A stretch of 64,000 nucleotides of DNA from Cherax quadricarinatus. Taxonomy: Eukaryota; Arthropoda; Malacostraca; Decapoda; Parastacidae. Below are positions 1 to 11,492 of this stretch, in pieces; the first letter of the stretch is position 1, and each line of letters starts with the position of its first letter. The notes under the pieces were generated by a model. The model was not told the DNA's origin. It made no database searches and was given only the letters and a program-made list of their open reading frames with translations. Both the position numbers and the translations under genes were made by a program. Where the stretch lies: positions 2,396,155 through 2,460,154 of the forward strand of contig NC_091372.1 of the NCBI RefSeq assembly GCF_038502225.1, written 5' to 3'.

Positions 1-841
1 CCAGGAGTTCTGTGTTTGGTTGGTACATGATGCCTAGCCAGGAGTTCTGTGTTTGGTTGGTACATGATGCCTAGCCAGGAGTTGTGTGTTTGGTTGGTAC
101 ATGATGCCTAGCCAGGAGTTGTGTGTTTGGTTGGTACATGATGCCTAGCCAGGAGTTGTGTGTTTGGTTGGTACATGATGCCTAGCCAGGAGTTGTGTGT
201 TTGGTTGGTACATGATGCCTAGGCAGGAGTTGTGTGTTTGGTTGGTTGATGCCTACAGGATGATGATGCCTAGCCAGGAGTTCTGTGTTTGGTTGGTACA
301 TGATGCCTAGCCAGGAGTTCTGTGTTTGGTTGGTACATGATGCCTAGGCAGGAGTTCTGTGTTTGGTTGGTACATGATGCCTAGCCAGGAGTTCTGTGTT
401 TGGTTGGTACATGATGCCTAGCCAGGAGTTCTGTGTTTGGTTGGTACATGATGCCTAGCCAGGAGTTCTGTGTTTGGTTGGTACATGATGCCTAGCCAGG
501 AGTTCTGTGTTTGGTTGGTACATGATGCCTAGCCAGGAGTTCTGTGTTTGGTTGGTACATGATGCCTAGCCAGGAGTTCTGTGTTTGGTTGGTACATGAT
601 GCCTAGCCAGGAGTTCTGTGTTTGGTTGGTACATGATGCCTAGCCAGGAGTTCTGTGTTTGGTTGGTACATGATGCCTAGCCAGGAGTTCTGTGTTTGGT
701 TGGTACATGATGCCTAGCCAGGAGTTCTGTGTTTGGTTGGTACATGATGCCTAGCCAGGAGTTGTGTGTTTGGTTGGTACATGATGCCTAGCCAGGAGTT
801 GTGTGTCTGGTTGGTACATGATGCCTAGCCAGGAGTTCTGT
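1..841. repeat. 37-bp tandem minisatellite
   Basis: About 22 head-to-tail copies of a 37-bp unit (CCAGGAGTTCTGTGTTTGGT followed by TGGTACATGATGCCTAG). Variants differ mainly at one site (gttctg or gttgtg), and one shortened, disrupted copy lies near 238-275. The array runs off the left edge of the window, so its true length is unknown. There is no coding signal. It probably lies in an SZT2 intron or upstream of the gene. Confidence 0.97.
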
Positions 842-980
842 ATTCATGTCATTTCCAGGAACCTAACTCTTGCAAATTAGGGGTTTATCTGTAGTTTAAT
901 TATATGTACAGGGTATTTTGAAGGGTAGGGAAGTGATTATGTATGGAAGATATTATCATTGAAAAAATGAGATATAAGTG

Positions 981-1714
981 TCCCTTGTTTTATGCTGTAG
1001 TTGTATTCCAGGCTCCTTGTTTTATGCTGTAGTTGTGTTCCAGGCTCCTTGTTTTATGCTGTAGTTGTGTTCCAGGGTCCTTGTTTTATGCTGTAGTTGT
1101 GTTCCAGGGTCCTTGTTTTATGCTGTAGTTGTGTTCCAGGCTCCTTGTTTTATGCTGTAGTTGTGTTCCAGGGTCCTTGTTTTATGCTGTAGTTGTATTC
1201 CAGGCTCCTTGTTTTATGCTGTAGTTGTGTTCCAGGGTCCTTGTTTTATGCTGTAGTTGTGTTCCAGGGTCCTTGTTTTATGCTGTAGTTGTATTCCAGG
1301 CTCCTTGTTTTATGCTGTAGTTGTGTTCCAGGGTCCTTGTTTTATGCTGTAGTTGTGTTCCAGGGTCCTTGTTTTATGCTGTAGTTGTATTCCAGGCTCC
1401 TTGTTTTATGCTGTAGTTGTATTCCAGGCTCCTTGTTTTATGCTGTAGTTGTGTTCCAGGGTCCTTGTTTTATGCTGTAGTTGTGTTCCAGGGTCCTTGT
1501 TTTATGCTGTAGTTGTGTTCCAGGGTCCTTGTTTTATGCTGTAGTTGTGTTCCAGGCTCCTTGTTTTCTGCTGTAGTTGCATTCCAGGCTCCATGTTTTA
1601 TGCTGTAGTTGTTTTCCAGGTCTCTTGTTTTATGCTGTAGTTGTGTTCCAGGTCCCTTGTTTTATGCTGTAGTTGTGTCCCAAGCTCTTTGTTTTATGCT
1701 GTAGCTGTGTTCCT
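981..1714. repeat. 32-bp tandem minisatellite
   Basis: About 23 copies of a 32-bp unit built on TCCTTGTTTTATGCTGTAGT then tgtgttccaggg/c. Two intermixed variants (gtgttccaggg and gtattccaggc) alternate irregularly, which suggests blockwise expansion. Copies decay toward the right end. Unrelated in sequence to the 37-bp array 140 bp upstream. Confidence 0.97.
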
Positions 1715-1895
1715 GGTCATTTATAACATAAACAGTTAATTCTACATAAAAAAATCTTATATATGCTCTGCAAACCATTTAGATTGCATATGGCAAAAGT
1801 ATAGTGCATATACTGAATTACCAGTGGGGGGGGGAGACCCTTAGAAGAGAATTATTCAGTAACATTTAATATAAAAAAATACAGGTACTTCTCAC

Positions 1896-2117
1896 TTAAC
1901 CCTTAAACTGTCCAAACAGATCTATGTTCACATGCGTAGTGCTCCAAAAGTAGATCTACGTTTTTTTACATATTTTCAAATATAACAAAAGAAACGTAGA
2001 TCACAGTTTTTTTTATACGTTTTCAAATGTAAAAAACAAAAAGAAGATCTACGTTTTTTTACATACTTTCAAATGTTGTAAAAACATAGATCTATGTTTG
2101 GACAGTTTAAGGGTTAA
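1896..2117. mobile_element. Short piggyBac-type MITE, GATC class
   Basis: A 222-bp element flanked by TTAA on both sides, with inverted ends starting CCCTTAAACTGTCCAAACA. The interior repeats a GTAGATCTACG-like palindrome separated by T-rich and A-rich spacers. The right-hand TTAA is shared with the next element. No coding capacity. TTAA duplication and C-rich inverted ends are typical of the piggyBac superfamily. Confidence 0.75.
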
Positions 2118-3201
2118 CCCTTTCAGGGTTTTGGACGTACTAGTACGGCTTACGCACCAGGGTTTTTGACGTATTAGTATGCCTAAATTCTAGCGCCCTC
2201 ATATCTAGTGAAAGAAAGCTTGTAGGCCTACATATGAAAGAATGGGTCTAAGTGGTCAGTGTGCGCAGTATAAAAAAAAGTCCTGCAGCACACAGTGCGC
2301 AATGAGAAAAAAAAAAAACTCTGACCGTGTTTTTGGATTAAAACAGCGACTTTGCACTGTATTTTCGTATGGTATTTATTGTATTCTAGTTTTCCTGGTC
2401 TCATTTTATAGAATGGAAGACATATTACAGAAATTGAATTGATTTTGACTGGTTTTACAATGAAAAGTACCTTGAAATTGAGCTCCAAGTAGCAGAAATG
2501 TTCGATTTTTACTTAAGTTCAAAAGGAAACAAATCATGCTAAGCGTCCAATATACGTCAACTGGTGAGTCTTAATATTCTTTCACAAGTGCGCTGATATT
2601 ATTTATACCACTTCTACACTAATGCAGTAGTCTGCATAACAGTAAATCTTTTATTTTTTGTGAGAATAAAAATTCAAAGTGGAAAGCAAAAGAATGTAAG
2701 AGGGGCGTGGGGACGTGACTAATGAACAGAGGAAATGTTATTTTAGTGCCAGGAATGTCTTTCTTGTTTATTCTGGACCCTATTTGGAAATTGGCATCTT
2801 TTGAAATTTGTGCAAAATTGGCAAAATTGCTAAATTCTGACCACTGTATTGGATAGTTGAAATCGGTAAATGGGTGGTTTCTTGTACTCATTCGATAGAA
2901 AAAATGGAGTTTTCGCGAAATAGTTATGATTTTTGTCGACTAGTGCATTGAAATTGGTCGAAAATAGGGCTCGAAGTGGGCAAAATCGCCAATGCGTAAA
3001 CATCGTCGAGACCGCTAACTTCGCGAGAGCATAATTCCCTAAGTTTCCCATCAAATTTCATACTTTTTACTTTTGGTGTCATTTTGATCGGGAAAAGATT
3101 CTCTATCTTTTCATAAGAAAATATATATATATTTTTTTTTTGAAATTTGGCAACCCTGAGAACAAGTCTGGGAGAGGGCCTGGGGACCCTGAAAGGGTTA
3201 A
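2114..3201. mobile_element. piggyBac-type MITE, CTAG class (about 1.1 kb)
   Basis: TTAA-bounded element with inverted ends CCCTTTCAGGGT. Just inside the left end are two palindromes, CGTACTAGTACG at 2136 and its decayed partner CGTATTAGTATG at 2170, 34 bp apart. The interior matches the other ~1.05-kb elements of this window (for example the tract near 2725-2780 with gtttattctggaccctattt). It carries no transposase, and short open frames inside are chance. Probably mobilised by the piggyBac transposase seen at 52454-54688. Confidence 0.85.
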
Positions 3202-3247
3202 TGACTGAGTTAGGTTTCTAAGAATAGGTTGGTAAGTGAATTGGATG

Positions 3248-4301
3248 TTAACTCTCTGACTGTCGCAAGCCCATTTCTGAAACTGTCATTCTTTGTCACA
3301 AAATATTTGAAAAAAAAAAAAAAAATCTTATGAAATGATAGAGAATCTTTTCCTGATGACACCAATAGTACAAAATTTGATGGAAAACTTACAGAATTGT
3401 GCTCTCGTGTAGTTAGCAATCTCGGCAATATATACGCATCTGTGATTTCACTGACTTTGAGCCCTATTTTCGATCAATTCCATTGTTCCAGTTGACCAAA
3501 CTCATAGCTATTTCTGTAGAACTTCATTTGTTCTATCGATTGAGTACAAGAAACTGCCCATTTACTGATTTCAACTACCCAATAAAGTGGTCAGAAATTG
3601 GCAATTTGGCCAATTTCACTCAATTTAAAAAATGCCAGTTTCAAAATAGGGTCCAGAATAAACAATGCAGACATTCCTGGCACTAAAATAACATTTTCTC
3701 TGTTCATTAGTCACGTCTCTAGGCCTCTCTTATATTACTCTTGCTTTCTATTTTGATTTTTTATTCACACCAAAAATAGAAGATTTACTGTTATGCAGAC
3801 TACTGCATTATTGTAAAAATGGTATAAATAATATCAGTGTAGTTGTGAAAGAATATTAGACTTGCCATTTGTTGCGTGGCATTTGTTTACTCTTGAACAT
3901 TGGCAAAAATCAAACATTTCCTCTACTTAGATCTCAATTTCCAGGTCGTTTTCTTCATGAAACTAATCAAAATCATCTCTGTTTCTGTAATATGTTTTCC
4001 ATTCTATCAAATGAAACCAAGAAAATGAGAATGCACCCATAAATACTATTTGAAAATACACCTCAAAGTCAGCATTTTAATCCAAAAACATGGTCAGAGT
4101 TTTATTTTCATTATGCACTTCGTGCTGCAGGATTTTTTTATACAGCACACACTGACCACACAGGCCCATTCTCTCATATGTGGGTCTACCAGCTTTCTCC
4201 CGCTTGGTTTGAAGTCACTAGAATTTTTGAGTATACATTCATCCAAAACACTAGCTCGTAAGACATATATACGTATATGGCCGAATCAGTCAAAGCGTTA
4301 A
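3248..4301. mobile_element. piggyBac-type MITE, TATA class
   Basis: TTAA-bounded. The left end reads CTCTCTGACTGTCGCAAGCC, and the right end is the complement of a CTTTGACTG-type terminus with decayed CATATATACG palindrome remnants near 4264. The interior is homologous to 2114-3201 but in the opposite orientation. Non-coding and older than its neighbours, judging from decayed ends. Confidence 0.8.
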
Positions 4302-4695
4302 ACGAGGAGCTGCCCTTTACTGATATTTCAAGCATACTATACTGGTAGTGGGTTTGTGTCAGCCATCTTTACATATTTTTTTATGTCACCTTTGCACCAT
4401 TTATAACATTTTTAGTATGTTAAAAATAGAACTAGGTATACCTACCATCCGACTTACGACCAAGCTTGGTTCCGACCAACCAGTCATAAGTCGAAATGGA
4501 CGTAAGTCGAACCTTTGAAAATTGCCGACATACTGGGTAGGGCATAATGTCAAACTTTTCCTATATAAACTACCTACATAGTACTGTAATGTAATGTACA
4601 ATCATTATTTCATTTTTTTTACCATAATTTACTTCTATTGTTGTATTTTAATTATTTATGTACTGTATATAATGTATACATGGTAGTGATATGTA

Positions 4696-5671
4696 CAGTG
4701 GACCCCCGGTTAACGATTTTAATCCGTGCAAGAGGGCTCATCGTTATGCGAAATAATCGTTATGCGAATCAATTTTCCCCATAAGAAATAATGGAAATAA
4801 AATTAATCCGTGCAAGACGCCCAAAAGTATGAAAAAAATTTTTTTTTACCACATGAAATGTTAATTTTAATACACACAAACTGAAAAAGGCATGCACAAT
4901 TACATGACACTTACTTTTATTGAAGATCTGGTGATGATTGATGGGATGGGAGGAGGGGAGAGCATTATCTTCTTACTGTTTAGAAGGGGAATCCCCTTCC
5001 ATTAGGACTTGAGGTAGCAAGTCCTTTTCTGGGGTTACTTCCCTTCTTCTTTTAATGCCACTAGGACCAGCTTGAGAGTCACTGGACCTCTGTCGCACAA
5101 CAAATCTGTCCATAGAGCTCTGTACCTCCCGTTCCTTCAAGACTTTCCTAAAATGGGCCATAACATTGTCATTGAAATAGTCACAAGCACGGCTTGCAAC
5201 AGCTGTGTCAGGGTGATTTTCATCTATAAAGGTTTGCAGTTCAACCCACTCTGCACACATTTCCTTAATCTTTGAAGTAGGCACAATGGATTCCACAACT
5301 GGCATAGGCTTCTCAGGGTTAGCCCCAAACCCTTCAAAATCTTTCTTAATTTCCATACTAATTCCCACCCTTTTTACCACAGGGTTGGCACTAGAAGCTT
5401 TCTTGGGGCCCATGGTCACTTATTTTCCACAAACAGCACCGAAAACACTGTAATAATACGAAATATTCCGAGTGTATGCTTGGATGTTACCGCGGAGGCT
5501 GGCTGGTAAACAATGGGACGGCCGGCACATGTGAGGGCACATTGGACGCGTCTCGGACGAAAATCGGTATGCGGGTTTTTAATCGGTATGCGGGGCAAAA
5601 ATTTTGCGATAAAAGTAATCGTTATGCGGAAAAATCGCTATGCGATGCCATCGTTATGCGGGGGTCCACTG
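4696..5671 (-). mobile_element. Internally deleted Tigger/pogo-type element
   Basis: A 976-bp element with TA target duplication and inverted ends CAGTGGACCCCCGGTTAACG / CGTTATGCGGGGGTCCACTG. It encodes a short fused transposase on the minus strand. The same termini bound the copies at 34932-37236 and 46386-47481 and the small MITE at 18848-19050. Confidence 0.85.
4973..5419 (-). CDS. Truncated Tigger transposase, N-terminus fused to C-terminus
   Basis: A 148-residue open frame. The start (MTMGPKKASSANP) matches the start of the Tigger copy at 35202. The rest resembles the extreme C-terminal tail of Tigger transposases, with a predicted helix HPDTAVASRACDYFNDNVMAHF and a basic-acidic tail QSSMDRFVVRQRSSDS. 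The helix-turn-helix DNA-binding domains and the whole DDE catalytic domain are missing. The deletion kept the frame. It cannot transpose itself. Whether the peptide is made or binds anything is unknown. Family assignment comes from memory of TIGD-type proteins. Confidence 0.6.
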   Translation of the reverse strand: MTMGPKKASSANPVVKRVGISMEIKKDFEGFGANPEKPMPVVESIVPTSKIKEMCAEWVELQTFIDENHPDTAVASRACDYFNDNVMAHFRKVLKEREVQSSMDRFVVRQRSSDSQAGPSGIKRRREVTPEKDLLPQVLMEGDSPSKQ

Positions 5672-5840
5672 TATTGTAAATTTTACGTCGCATACAGTAT
5701 CATATGTTACTATTATCTTTATGTATTGTCGACACAGTGGAATGGGAGAATACCACTGGTAGTGTCATCCTGCCAGAATGTACTATAACCTATACCCTAA
5801 GTAAAGAGAAACAACTCTGGAACATGTGTAATACGTATCC

Positions 5841-6028
5841 GGCTGGCTGGCTGGGTGGCCGGGTCTGTGGTTGGCCGGGTGGCTGGCTGGATGGGTGGGT
5901 GGCCGGGTGGCTGGCTGGCTGGATGATGGGTGGGTGGCTGGATGGATGATGGGTGGGTGGGTGGCTGGATGGATGATGGGTGGGTGGGTGGCTAGATGGG
6001 TGGGTGGGTAGTTGGCTGACTGGCTGAC
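5841..6028. repeat. GGCT/GGGT-rich simple repeat
   Basis: Degenerate GGCTGGCTGGATGGGTGGGT tract. The same position in the sister element at 14226-17898 has a much shorter tract (near 14645-14690) followed by an expanded TCTC repeat, so this region is expansion-prone in the family. Open frames here are artefacts. Confidence 0.9.
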
Positions 6029-7007
6029 CGAATGTGGCTGTCTCTTTGTATCTCTCTCTGTATCTCTCCCTCACTGGTACACGTAAGTCAAGTTATCATA
6101 CATATTATAAGTTACCTAGGATAACCCAAAAGATCCAGACAAAGTGCTATACATTGGATCTGTACTCCAGTGCCCTAAATTAATAATAATATTAATAATC
6201 ATTATTATTACAATAATACAAATGTACTAATATTAATATTATTATTATTAAGCTATAATATAATAATCGTGTCCACTCATTACTTACCTTAAAATATCTG
6301 TAGTTTTAATGTAGAGTGAGAGGTGAGTAAACAAGATTAAATGAATAAATGAGAGAGAGAATGAGAATGTAGAATGTTCACGAGTTATGTAAACAAACGT
6401 TGTTGTTGTTACCAGCCCCGACACGATTGGTTCCTGTTCACTGTCAAGCCGACCAGAAAAACATCTCATATTTGTTAGTTTATATGTTATGTAGCATGTT
6501 TATTATATAATTTTGAAAAAAAATCATTGATGGATTAAGCAAAATTTCTATATTAACGTTTTATACACAATAATAATAATATAATAATAGTAGGTTGGTA
6601 GACAGCAACCACCCAGGGAAGTACTACCGTCCTGCCAGATGACTGTGAAACAGAAACCTGTAACTGTTTTGCATGATGGTAGGATTGCTGGTTTCTTTTT
6701 CTGTCTCATAAACATGCTAGATAACAGGGATATCTTGCTACTCCTATTTACACTTTGGTCACACTTCACAGACACGCACATGCATATATATATACATACA
6801 TCTAGGTTTTTCTCCTTTTTCTAAATAGCTCTTGTTCTTCTTTATTTCTTCTATTGTCCATGGGGAAGTGGAAAAGAATCTTTCCTCCGTAAGCCATGCG
6901 TGTCATATGAGGCGACTAAAATGCCAGGAGCAATGGGCTAGTAACCCCTTCTCCTGTAGACATTTACTAAAAAAGAGAAGAAGAAAAACTTTATAAAACT
7001 GGGATGC

Positions 7008-7841
7008 TTGAATGTGTGTGGATGTAGTGCAGATGACAAGAAACAGATGATTGCTGATGTTATGAATGAAAAGTTGGATGTCCTGGCCCTAAGCGAAACA
7101 AAGCTGAAGGGGGTAGGGGAGTTTCGGTGGGGGGAAATAAATGGGACTAAATCTGGAGTATCTGAGAAAGTTAGAGCAAAGGAAGGGGTAGCAGTAATGT
7201 TGAAGGATAAGTTATGGAAGGAGAAAAGAGAATATGAATGTGTAAATTCAAGAATTATGTGGATTAAAGTAAAGGTTGGATGCGAAAAGTGGGTCATAAT
7301 AAGTGTGTATGCACCTGGAGAAGAGAGGAATGTAGAGGAGAGAGAGAGATTTTGGGAGATGTTAAGTGAATGTATAGGAGCCTTTGAACCAAGTGAGAGA
7401 GTAATTGTGGTAGGGGACCTGAATGCTAAAATAGGAGAAACTTTTAGAGAGGGTGTGGTAGGTAAGTTTGGGGTGCCAGGTGTAAATGATAATGGGAGCC
7501 CTTTGATTGAACTTTGTATAGAAAGGGGTTTAGTTATAGGTAATACATACTTTAAGAAAAAGAGGATAAATAAGTATACAAGATATGTAGGGCGAAATGA
7601 CAGTAGTTTGTTGGATTGTGTATTGGTAGATAAAAGACTGTTGAGTAGACTTCAGGATGTACATGTTTATAGAGGGGCCACAGATATATCAGATCACTTT
7701 CTAGTTGTAGCTACACTGAGAGTAAAAGGTAGATGGGATACAAGGAGAATAGAAGCATCAGGGAAGAGAGAAGTGAACGTTTATAAACCAAAAGAGGAGG
7801 CAGTTAGATATTGGAGTATAGATGGGCTAATGAGAGCATAG
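7008..7841 (+). pseudogene. RTE LINE APE-type endonuclease domain
   Basis: The open stretch encodes an apurinic-endonuclease-like domain. Visible motifs in order are an LNVCG start strand, the catalytic glutamate in LALSETKLKG, the VYAPGEE strand, the VVGDLNAKIG Asp/Asn motif, and the terminal SDHFLVVA Ser-Asp-His motif. This domain nicks target DNA to prime reverse transcription. The true start is upstream in the same frame, since 7008 is a TTG. Near 7810 the frame shifts: KPKEEAVRY should continue into the YRWANESI stretch that lies in another frame. The domain itself looks intact. Confidence 0.85.
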
Positions 7842-8485
7842 GCAATGGGGTCGAAGAGGTATGGGGTAGGTTTAAAAATGTAGTGTTGGAGTGTTCAGCA
7901 GAAGTTTGTGGTTACAGGAAGGTGGGTGCGGGAGGAAAGAGGAGCGATTGGTGGAATGATGATGTAAAGAAAGTAGTAAGGAAGAAAAAGTTAGCATATG
8001 AGAAGTTTTTACAAAGTAGAAGTGATGCAAGGAGGGAAGAGTATATTGAGAAAAAGAGAGAGGTTAAGAGAGTGGTGAAGCAGTGTAAAAAGAGAGCAAA
8101 TGAGAGAGTGGGTGAGATGTTATCAACAAATTTTGTTGAAAATAAGAAAAAGTTTTGGAGCGAGATTAACAAGTTAAGGAAGCCTAGAGAACAAATGGAT
8201 TTGTCAGTTAAAAATAGGAGAGGAGAGTTATTAAATGGAGAGTTAGAGGTATTGGGAAGATGGAGGGAATATTTTGAGGAATTGTTAAATGTTGATGAAG
8301 ATAGGGAAGCTGTGATTTCGTGTATAGGGCAAGGAGGAATAACATCTTGTAGGAGTGAGGAAGAGCCAGTTGTGAGTGTGGGGGAAGTTCGTGAGGCAGT
8401 AGGTAAAATGAAAGGGGGTAAGGCAGCCGGGATTGATGGGATAAAGATAGAAATGTTAAAAGCAGGTGTATGGTGTAGGAGGTAG
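7811..8485 (+). pseudogene. RTE LINE linker and start of reverse transcriptase
   Basis: Continuation of the endonuclease ORF after the frameshift. It corresponds to the linker between endonuclease and RT (WWNDDVKK, KKFWSEINKLRKPRE, WREYFEELLN) and ends at the KMKGGKAAGIDGIKIEMLKAG motif. The corresponding region of the copy at 60102-62351 then runs on for about 140 residues (including catalytic motif A) before YGIGGKLL. Here the sequence jumps directly to YGVGGRLL, so about 420 bp are deleted. Confidence 0.85.
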
Positions 8486-9497
8486 GTTACTGAAAGCAGT
8501 GAAGAGTTTTTACGAGGGTAGTGAGGCTCAAGTTAGAGTATGTAGGAAAGTGGGAAATTATTTCCCAGTAAAAGCAGGCCTTAGACAAGGATGTGTGATG
8601 TCACCATGGTTGTTTAATATATTTATAGGTGGGGTTGTAAGAAAAGTAAATGCGAGGGTCTTGGCAAGAGGTGTGGAGTTAAAAGATAAAGAATCACACA
8701 TAAAGTGGGAGTTGTCACAGTTGCTCTTTGCTGATGACACTGTGCTCTTGGGAGATTCTGAAGAGAAGTTGCAGAGATTGGTGGATGAATTTGGTAGGGT
8801 ATGCAGAAGAAGAAAATTAAAAGTGAATACAGGAAAGAGTAAGGTTATGAGGATAACAAAAAGATTAGGTGATGAAAGATTGGATATCAGATTGGAGGGA
8901 GAGAGTATGGAGGAGGTGAATGTATTCAGATATTTGGGAGTGGATGTGTCAGCAGATGGGTTTATGAAAAATGAGGTGAATCATAGAATTGATGAGGGGA
9001 AAAGGATGAGTGGTGCACTTAGGAGTCTGTGGAGACAAAGAACTTTGTCCTTGGAGGCAAAGAGGGGAATGTATGAGAGTATAATTTTACCAACACTCTT
9101 ATATGGGTGTGAAGCATGGGTGATGAATGTTGCAGCGAGGAGAAGGCTGGAGGCAGTGGAGATGTCATGTCTGAGGGCAATGTGTGGTGTGAATATAATG
9201 CAGAGAATTCGTAGTTTGGAAGTTAGGAGGAGGTGCGGGATTACCAAAACTCTTGTCCAGAGGGCTGAGGAAGGGTTGTTGAGGTGGTTCGGACATGTAG
9301 AGAGAATGGAGCGAAACAGAATGACTTCAAGAGTGTATCAGTCTGTGGTGGAAGGAAGGCGGGGTAGGGGTCGGCCTAGGAAAGGTTGGAGGGAGGGGGT
9401 AAAGGAGGTTTTGTGTGCGAGGGGCTTGGACTTCCAGCAGGCATGTGTGAGCGTGTTTGATAGTAGTGAATGGAGACAAATGGTTTTTAATACTTGA
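8466..9497 (+). pseudogene. RTE LINE reverse transcriptase, C-terminal half
   Basis: Contains RT motif B (GLRQGCVMSPWLFNIFIGG), the catalytic FADD box (QLLFADDTVLL), the LKVNTGKSKVM motif, YLGVDVS and the C-terminal WFGHVERM...RGRPRKGW region seen in RTE/BovB-like proteins. Motif A aspartate is lost with the upstream deletion, so the enzyme is dead. The stop is shared with subfamily B copies at 23788 and 50755. Very similar over its length to 23033-23788. Confidence 0.85.
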
Positions 9498-9756
9498 CCT
9501 TGCTGTTGGAGTGTGAGCAAAGTAACATTTATGAAGGGATTCAGGGAAACCGGCATGCCGGATTTGAGTCCTGGAGATGGGAAGTACAGTGCCTGCACTC
9601 TGAAGGAGGGGTGTTAATGTTGCAGTTTAAAAACTGTAGTGTAAAACACCCTTCTGGCAAGACAGTGATGGAGTGAATGATGGTGAAAGTTTTTCTTTTT
9701 TGGGCCACCCTGCCTTGGTGGGAATCGGCCAGTGTGTTAATAATAAAAAAAAAAAA

Positions 9757-11155
9757 ATTCCAACATGCTATACTGTGCTTCTAGATATAAGGCATAAGCA
9801 TGACTGTGGCATGTACTTCGCATTTCCACTTGCTCACACAAGACGATTCTGCAACGTGTGTAATGCATGTTCGGCTAGCTGGCTGGCTAGGTGTATCTCT
9901 GTCTGCCTGTCTTTGTCCCAGAGCTACTCATGTACCAGAATCAAGAAGTAAGTTTATTTAGGCACAGGCACACACAAGTACAGTTATCATACATAATGTA
10001 AATTACCTAGGATAACCCAAAAAAGTCAAAGTGCAATACTATGCTTGCATGTATAAGATATAAGCATTATGGTGGCAAGTAATATACATTTTGGCCACAG
10101 TTGTATCTCTCCACTTGTGCAGATGTGACAATTCTGCAACACATTTAATACCTGTTCATCTAGGTTATGATCATTGGTCCATACATACATGTTCCATATG
10201 ATTCTCAAATACATGTTTGTTGATTCTTGAATATCAGTCAATACATGCAGTATTTACATGTTGCTTTGTATAATTTTTTTAACTGTATTTATGTGTATGT
10301 TTACCTGAATAAACTGATTTGACTTGCTTGACTTATTGACTTGACTGACAGACTAGTATAGTTGACTTACTGACTGGACTGAGTGACTTACTGATTTGAC
10401 TAACTATAGTTAGTGAATACTGACCGACTGAGGGAACTAGACTGAGATCGAGAAATGGTGATGCGAAGTGAGATGCTTGGCGCTGAGACGCACTGCCGTT
10501 TCCACGACCAAAATTCTCATACAGGTTACAATACCGACTGGTTGGAAAGCTGGTCGTAAGTCCGAGCGGTTGCTAAACAGGTAGGTCGTTAAGTGAGGAG
10601 TACCTGTATCAGTTAAAAAAAATGTGAAGAATGTATTTTGTATTTTTACAGTCAATGATGTATGGAGTTTTATTTATACATTAGGGAATTATTATAATTA
10701 GGGTATGATATACGCTAGAATTTGTTTTTCCAGAGATGGTTCAACCGAAGCTCACATGTAATGTAGTGGAAGAAATCTTTGGCCGCTTGTGCTCTTTAAA
10801 CAGAAAAACTTCAATCATCTGTTCCTTTAGTGGAAATAATGCCTTGATGCTGGAGAAGGGCTTTTGATTCAAGAACTTGGAGTTACACTTTTCTTTATTG
10901 GATCTAACATGATTGCCTCCAAGTTTCTAGATGCTATATCAGTGGTCCCCATGGTTGTTTATTTTTTACTGTGATTATGGTATAATCCTAATTCAATCAT
11001 TTAAGCTGAAATCCATTTTTTTCTGTAGATGCTTCATGTGCTTGGCACTGTGGCCTGAAAAAAAAGCACGGCTTCAAAATAATGAGTAGGAGATTTAACT
11101 AGAAATTCATAATTCCTGTAGATTATCTATCTGAAGATGTTTATTTTTCTCTCAG
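9757..11155. other. Intronic sequence with decayed repeats
   Basis: 9790-10030 is a second, diverged copy of the stretch found at 6065-6150 and 16764-16840 (taaattacctaggataaccc). 10310-10430 is a TTGACTTACTGACTGAC-like simple tract. 10437-10606 resembles a decayed DNA-transposon end. 10730-10880 has an AG-preceded open stretch that ends in a stop and matches nothing I know. I see no further gene before the exon at 11156. Confidence 0.5.
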
Positions 11156-11268
11156 GGAGACGACTATGTTTATGACATGAATGACTACCACAAGTCTCTG
11201 CTGTCTTGGGGCTTCCAGAAATTTATGTATGGCCTTTGCCCAGATAATGGAAATTATGGAATGAATGG
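11156..11268 (+). CDS. SZT2: SZT2-like gene, exon 1 of those visible
   Basis: 113 bp between tttctctcAG and GTAAGT. It starts in phase 0 with GDDYVYDMNDYHKSLL and ends on two bases of a glycine codon that the exon at 26785 completes. SZT2 is the large KICSTOR subunit that brings GATOR1 to the lysosome, so mTORC1 is inhibited when amino acids are scarce. This exon should map to roughly residues 330-370 of vertebrate SZT2 (about 3400 aa), just before the RLREGY region. This short exon alone would be weak; the phase match to the next exon and conserved order support it. Upstream exons are not in the window. Confidence 0.75.
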
Positions 11269-11492
11269 GTAAGTTGGGAATCCACTACGATATACCTGGA
11301 GGGTATTCTGGGGGTCAGCGCCCCTGCAGTCTGGTCCACAACCAGGCCTTGTATTCATTATTACATTTTACTCTACTCTGCTTGAACTGTTTATTGAAGA
11401 ATACTATGTTTTAAAATGCCTAGCTTGGAAAGTACTCCTATATCTGTTAGTCTGTCTTAAGCAAAGAATTAACTTTATCAAGCTATACATTA

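Larger units (their letters stand above)
6592..9756 (+). mobile_element. RTE-type LINE, near full length, inactive (subfamily B)
   Basis: Starts with the recurrent 5' UTR (AGGTTGGTAGACAGCAACCA) and ends with the subfamily 3' UTR (CACCCTGCCTTGGTGGGAAT) plus a TAATAA/poly-A tail. It encodes an APE-like endonuclease and reverse transcriptase, but a frameshift near 7810 and an internal deletion near 8470 destroy the frame. A microsatellite-like tail and lack of a separate ORF1 fit RTE clade elements. The clade call rests on domain order and motifs, not on a tree. Confidence 0.85.
4437..10606. mobile_element. Composite TA-flanked DNA transposon remnant with nested insertions
   Basis: The left end (CCTACCATCCGACTTACGACC from about 4441) is the same terminus as the complete elements at 14226, 28807 and 58631. 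About 1.9 kb of interior (near 4500-4690, 5680-5840 and 6065-6560) matches the element at 14226-17898. A related but diverged end with GGTCGTAAGTCC lies near 10551-10606. Inside are a deleted Tigger (4696-5671) and an RTE LINE (6592-9756). The right boundary is uncertain, because the terminal motif there differs and may belong to another family. Confidence 0.45.

Noticed and set aside
1..841. CRISPR array
   Set aside because: Units are directly adjacent and without unique spacers; the window is eukaryotic with spliced exons.
5790..6074. His/Pro/Ser-rich protein on minus strand
   Set aside because: Translation of the GGCT/GGGT simple repeat at 5841-6028.
7912..8172. Minus-strand frame rich in Phe/Leu/Ser opposite the LINE
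   Set aside because: Shadow of the purine-rich RTE coding strand; similar shadows occur opposite every RTE copy.
10735..10868. Possible exon with open frame MVQPKLTCNVVEEIFGRLCS
   Set aside because: An acceptor-like tttttccag precedes it, but no donor in frame, a stop follows, and it resembles nothing known to me or the expected SZT2 sequence.
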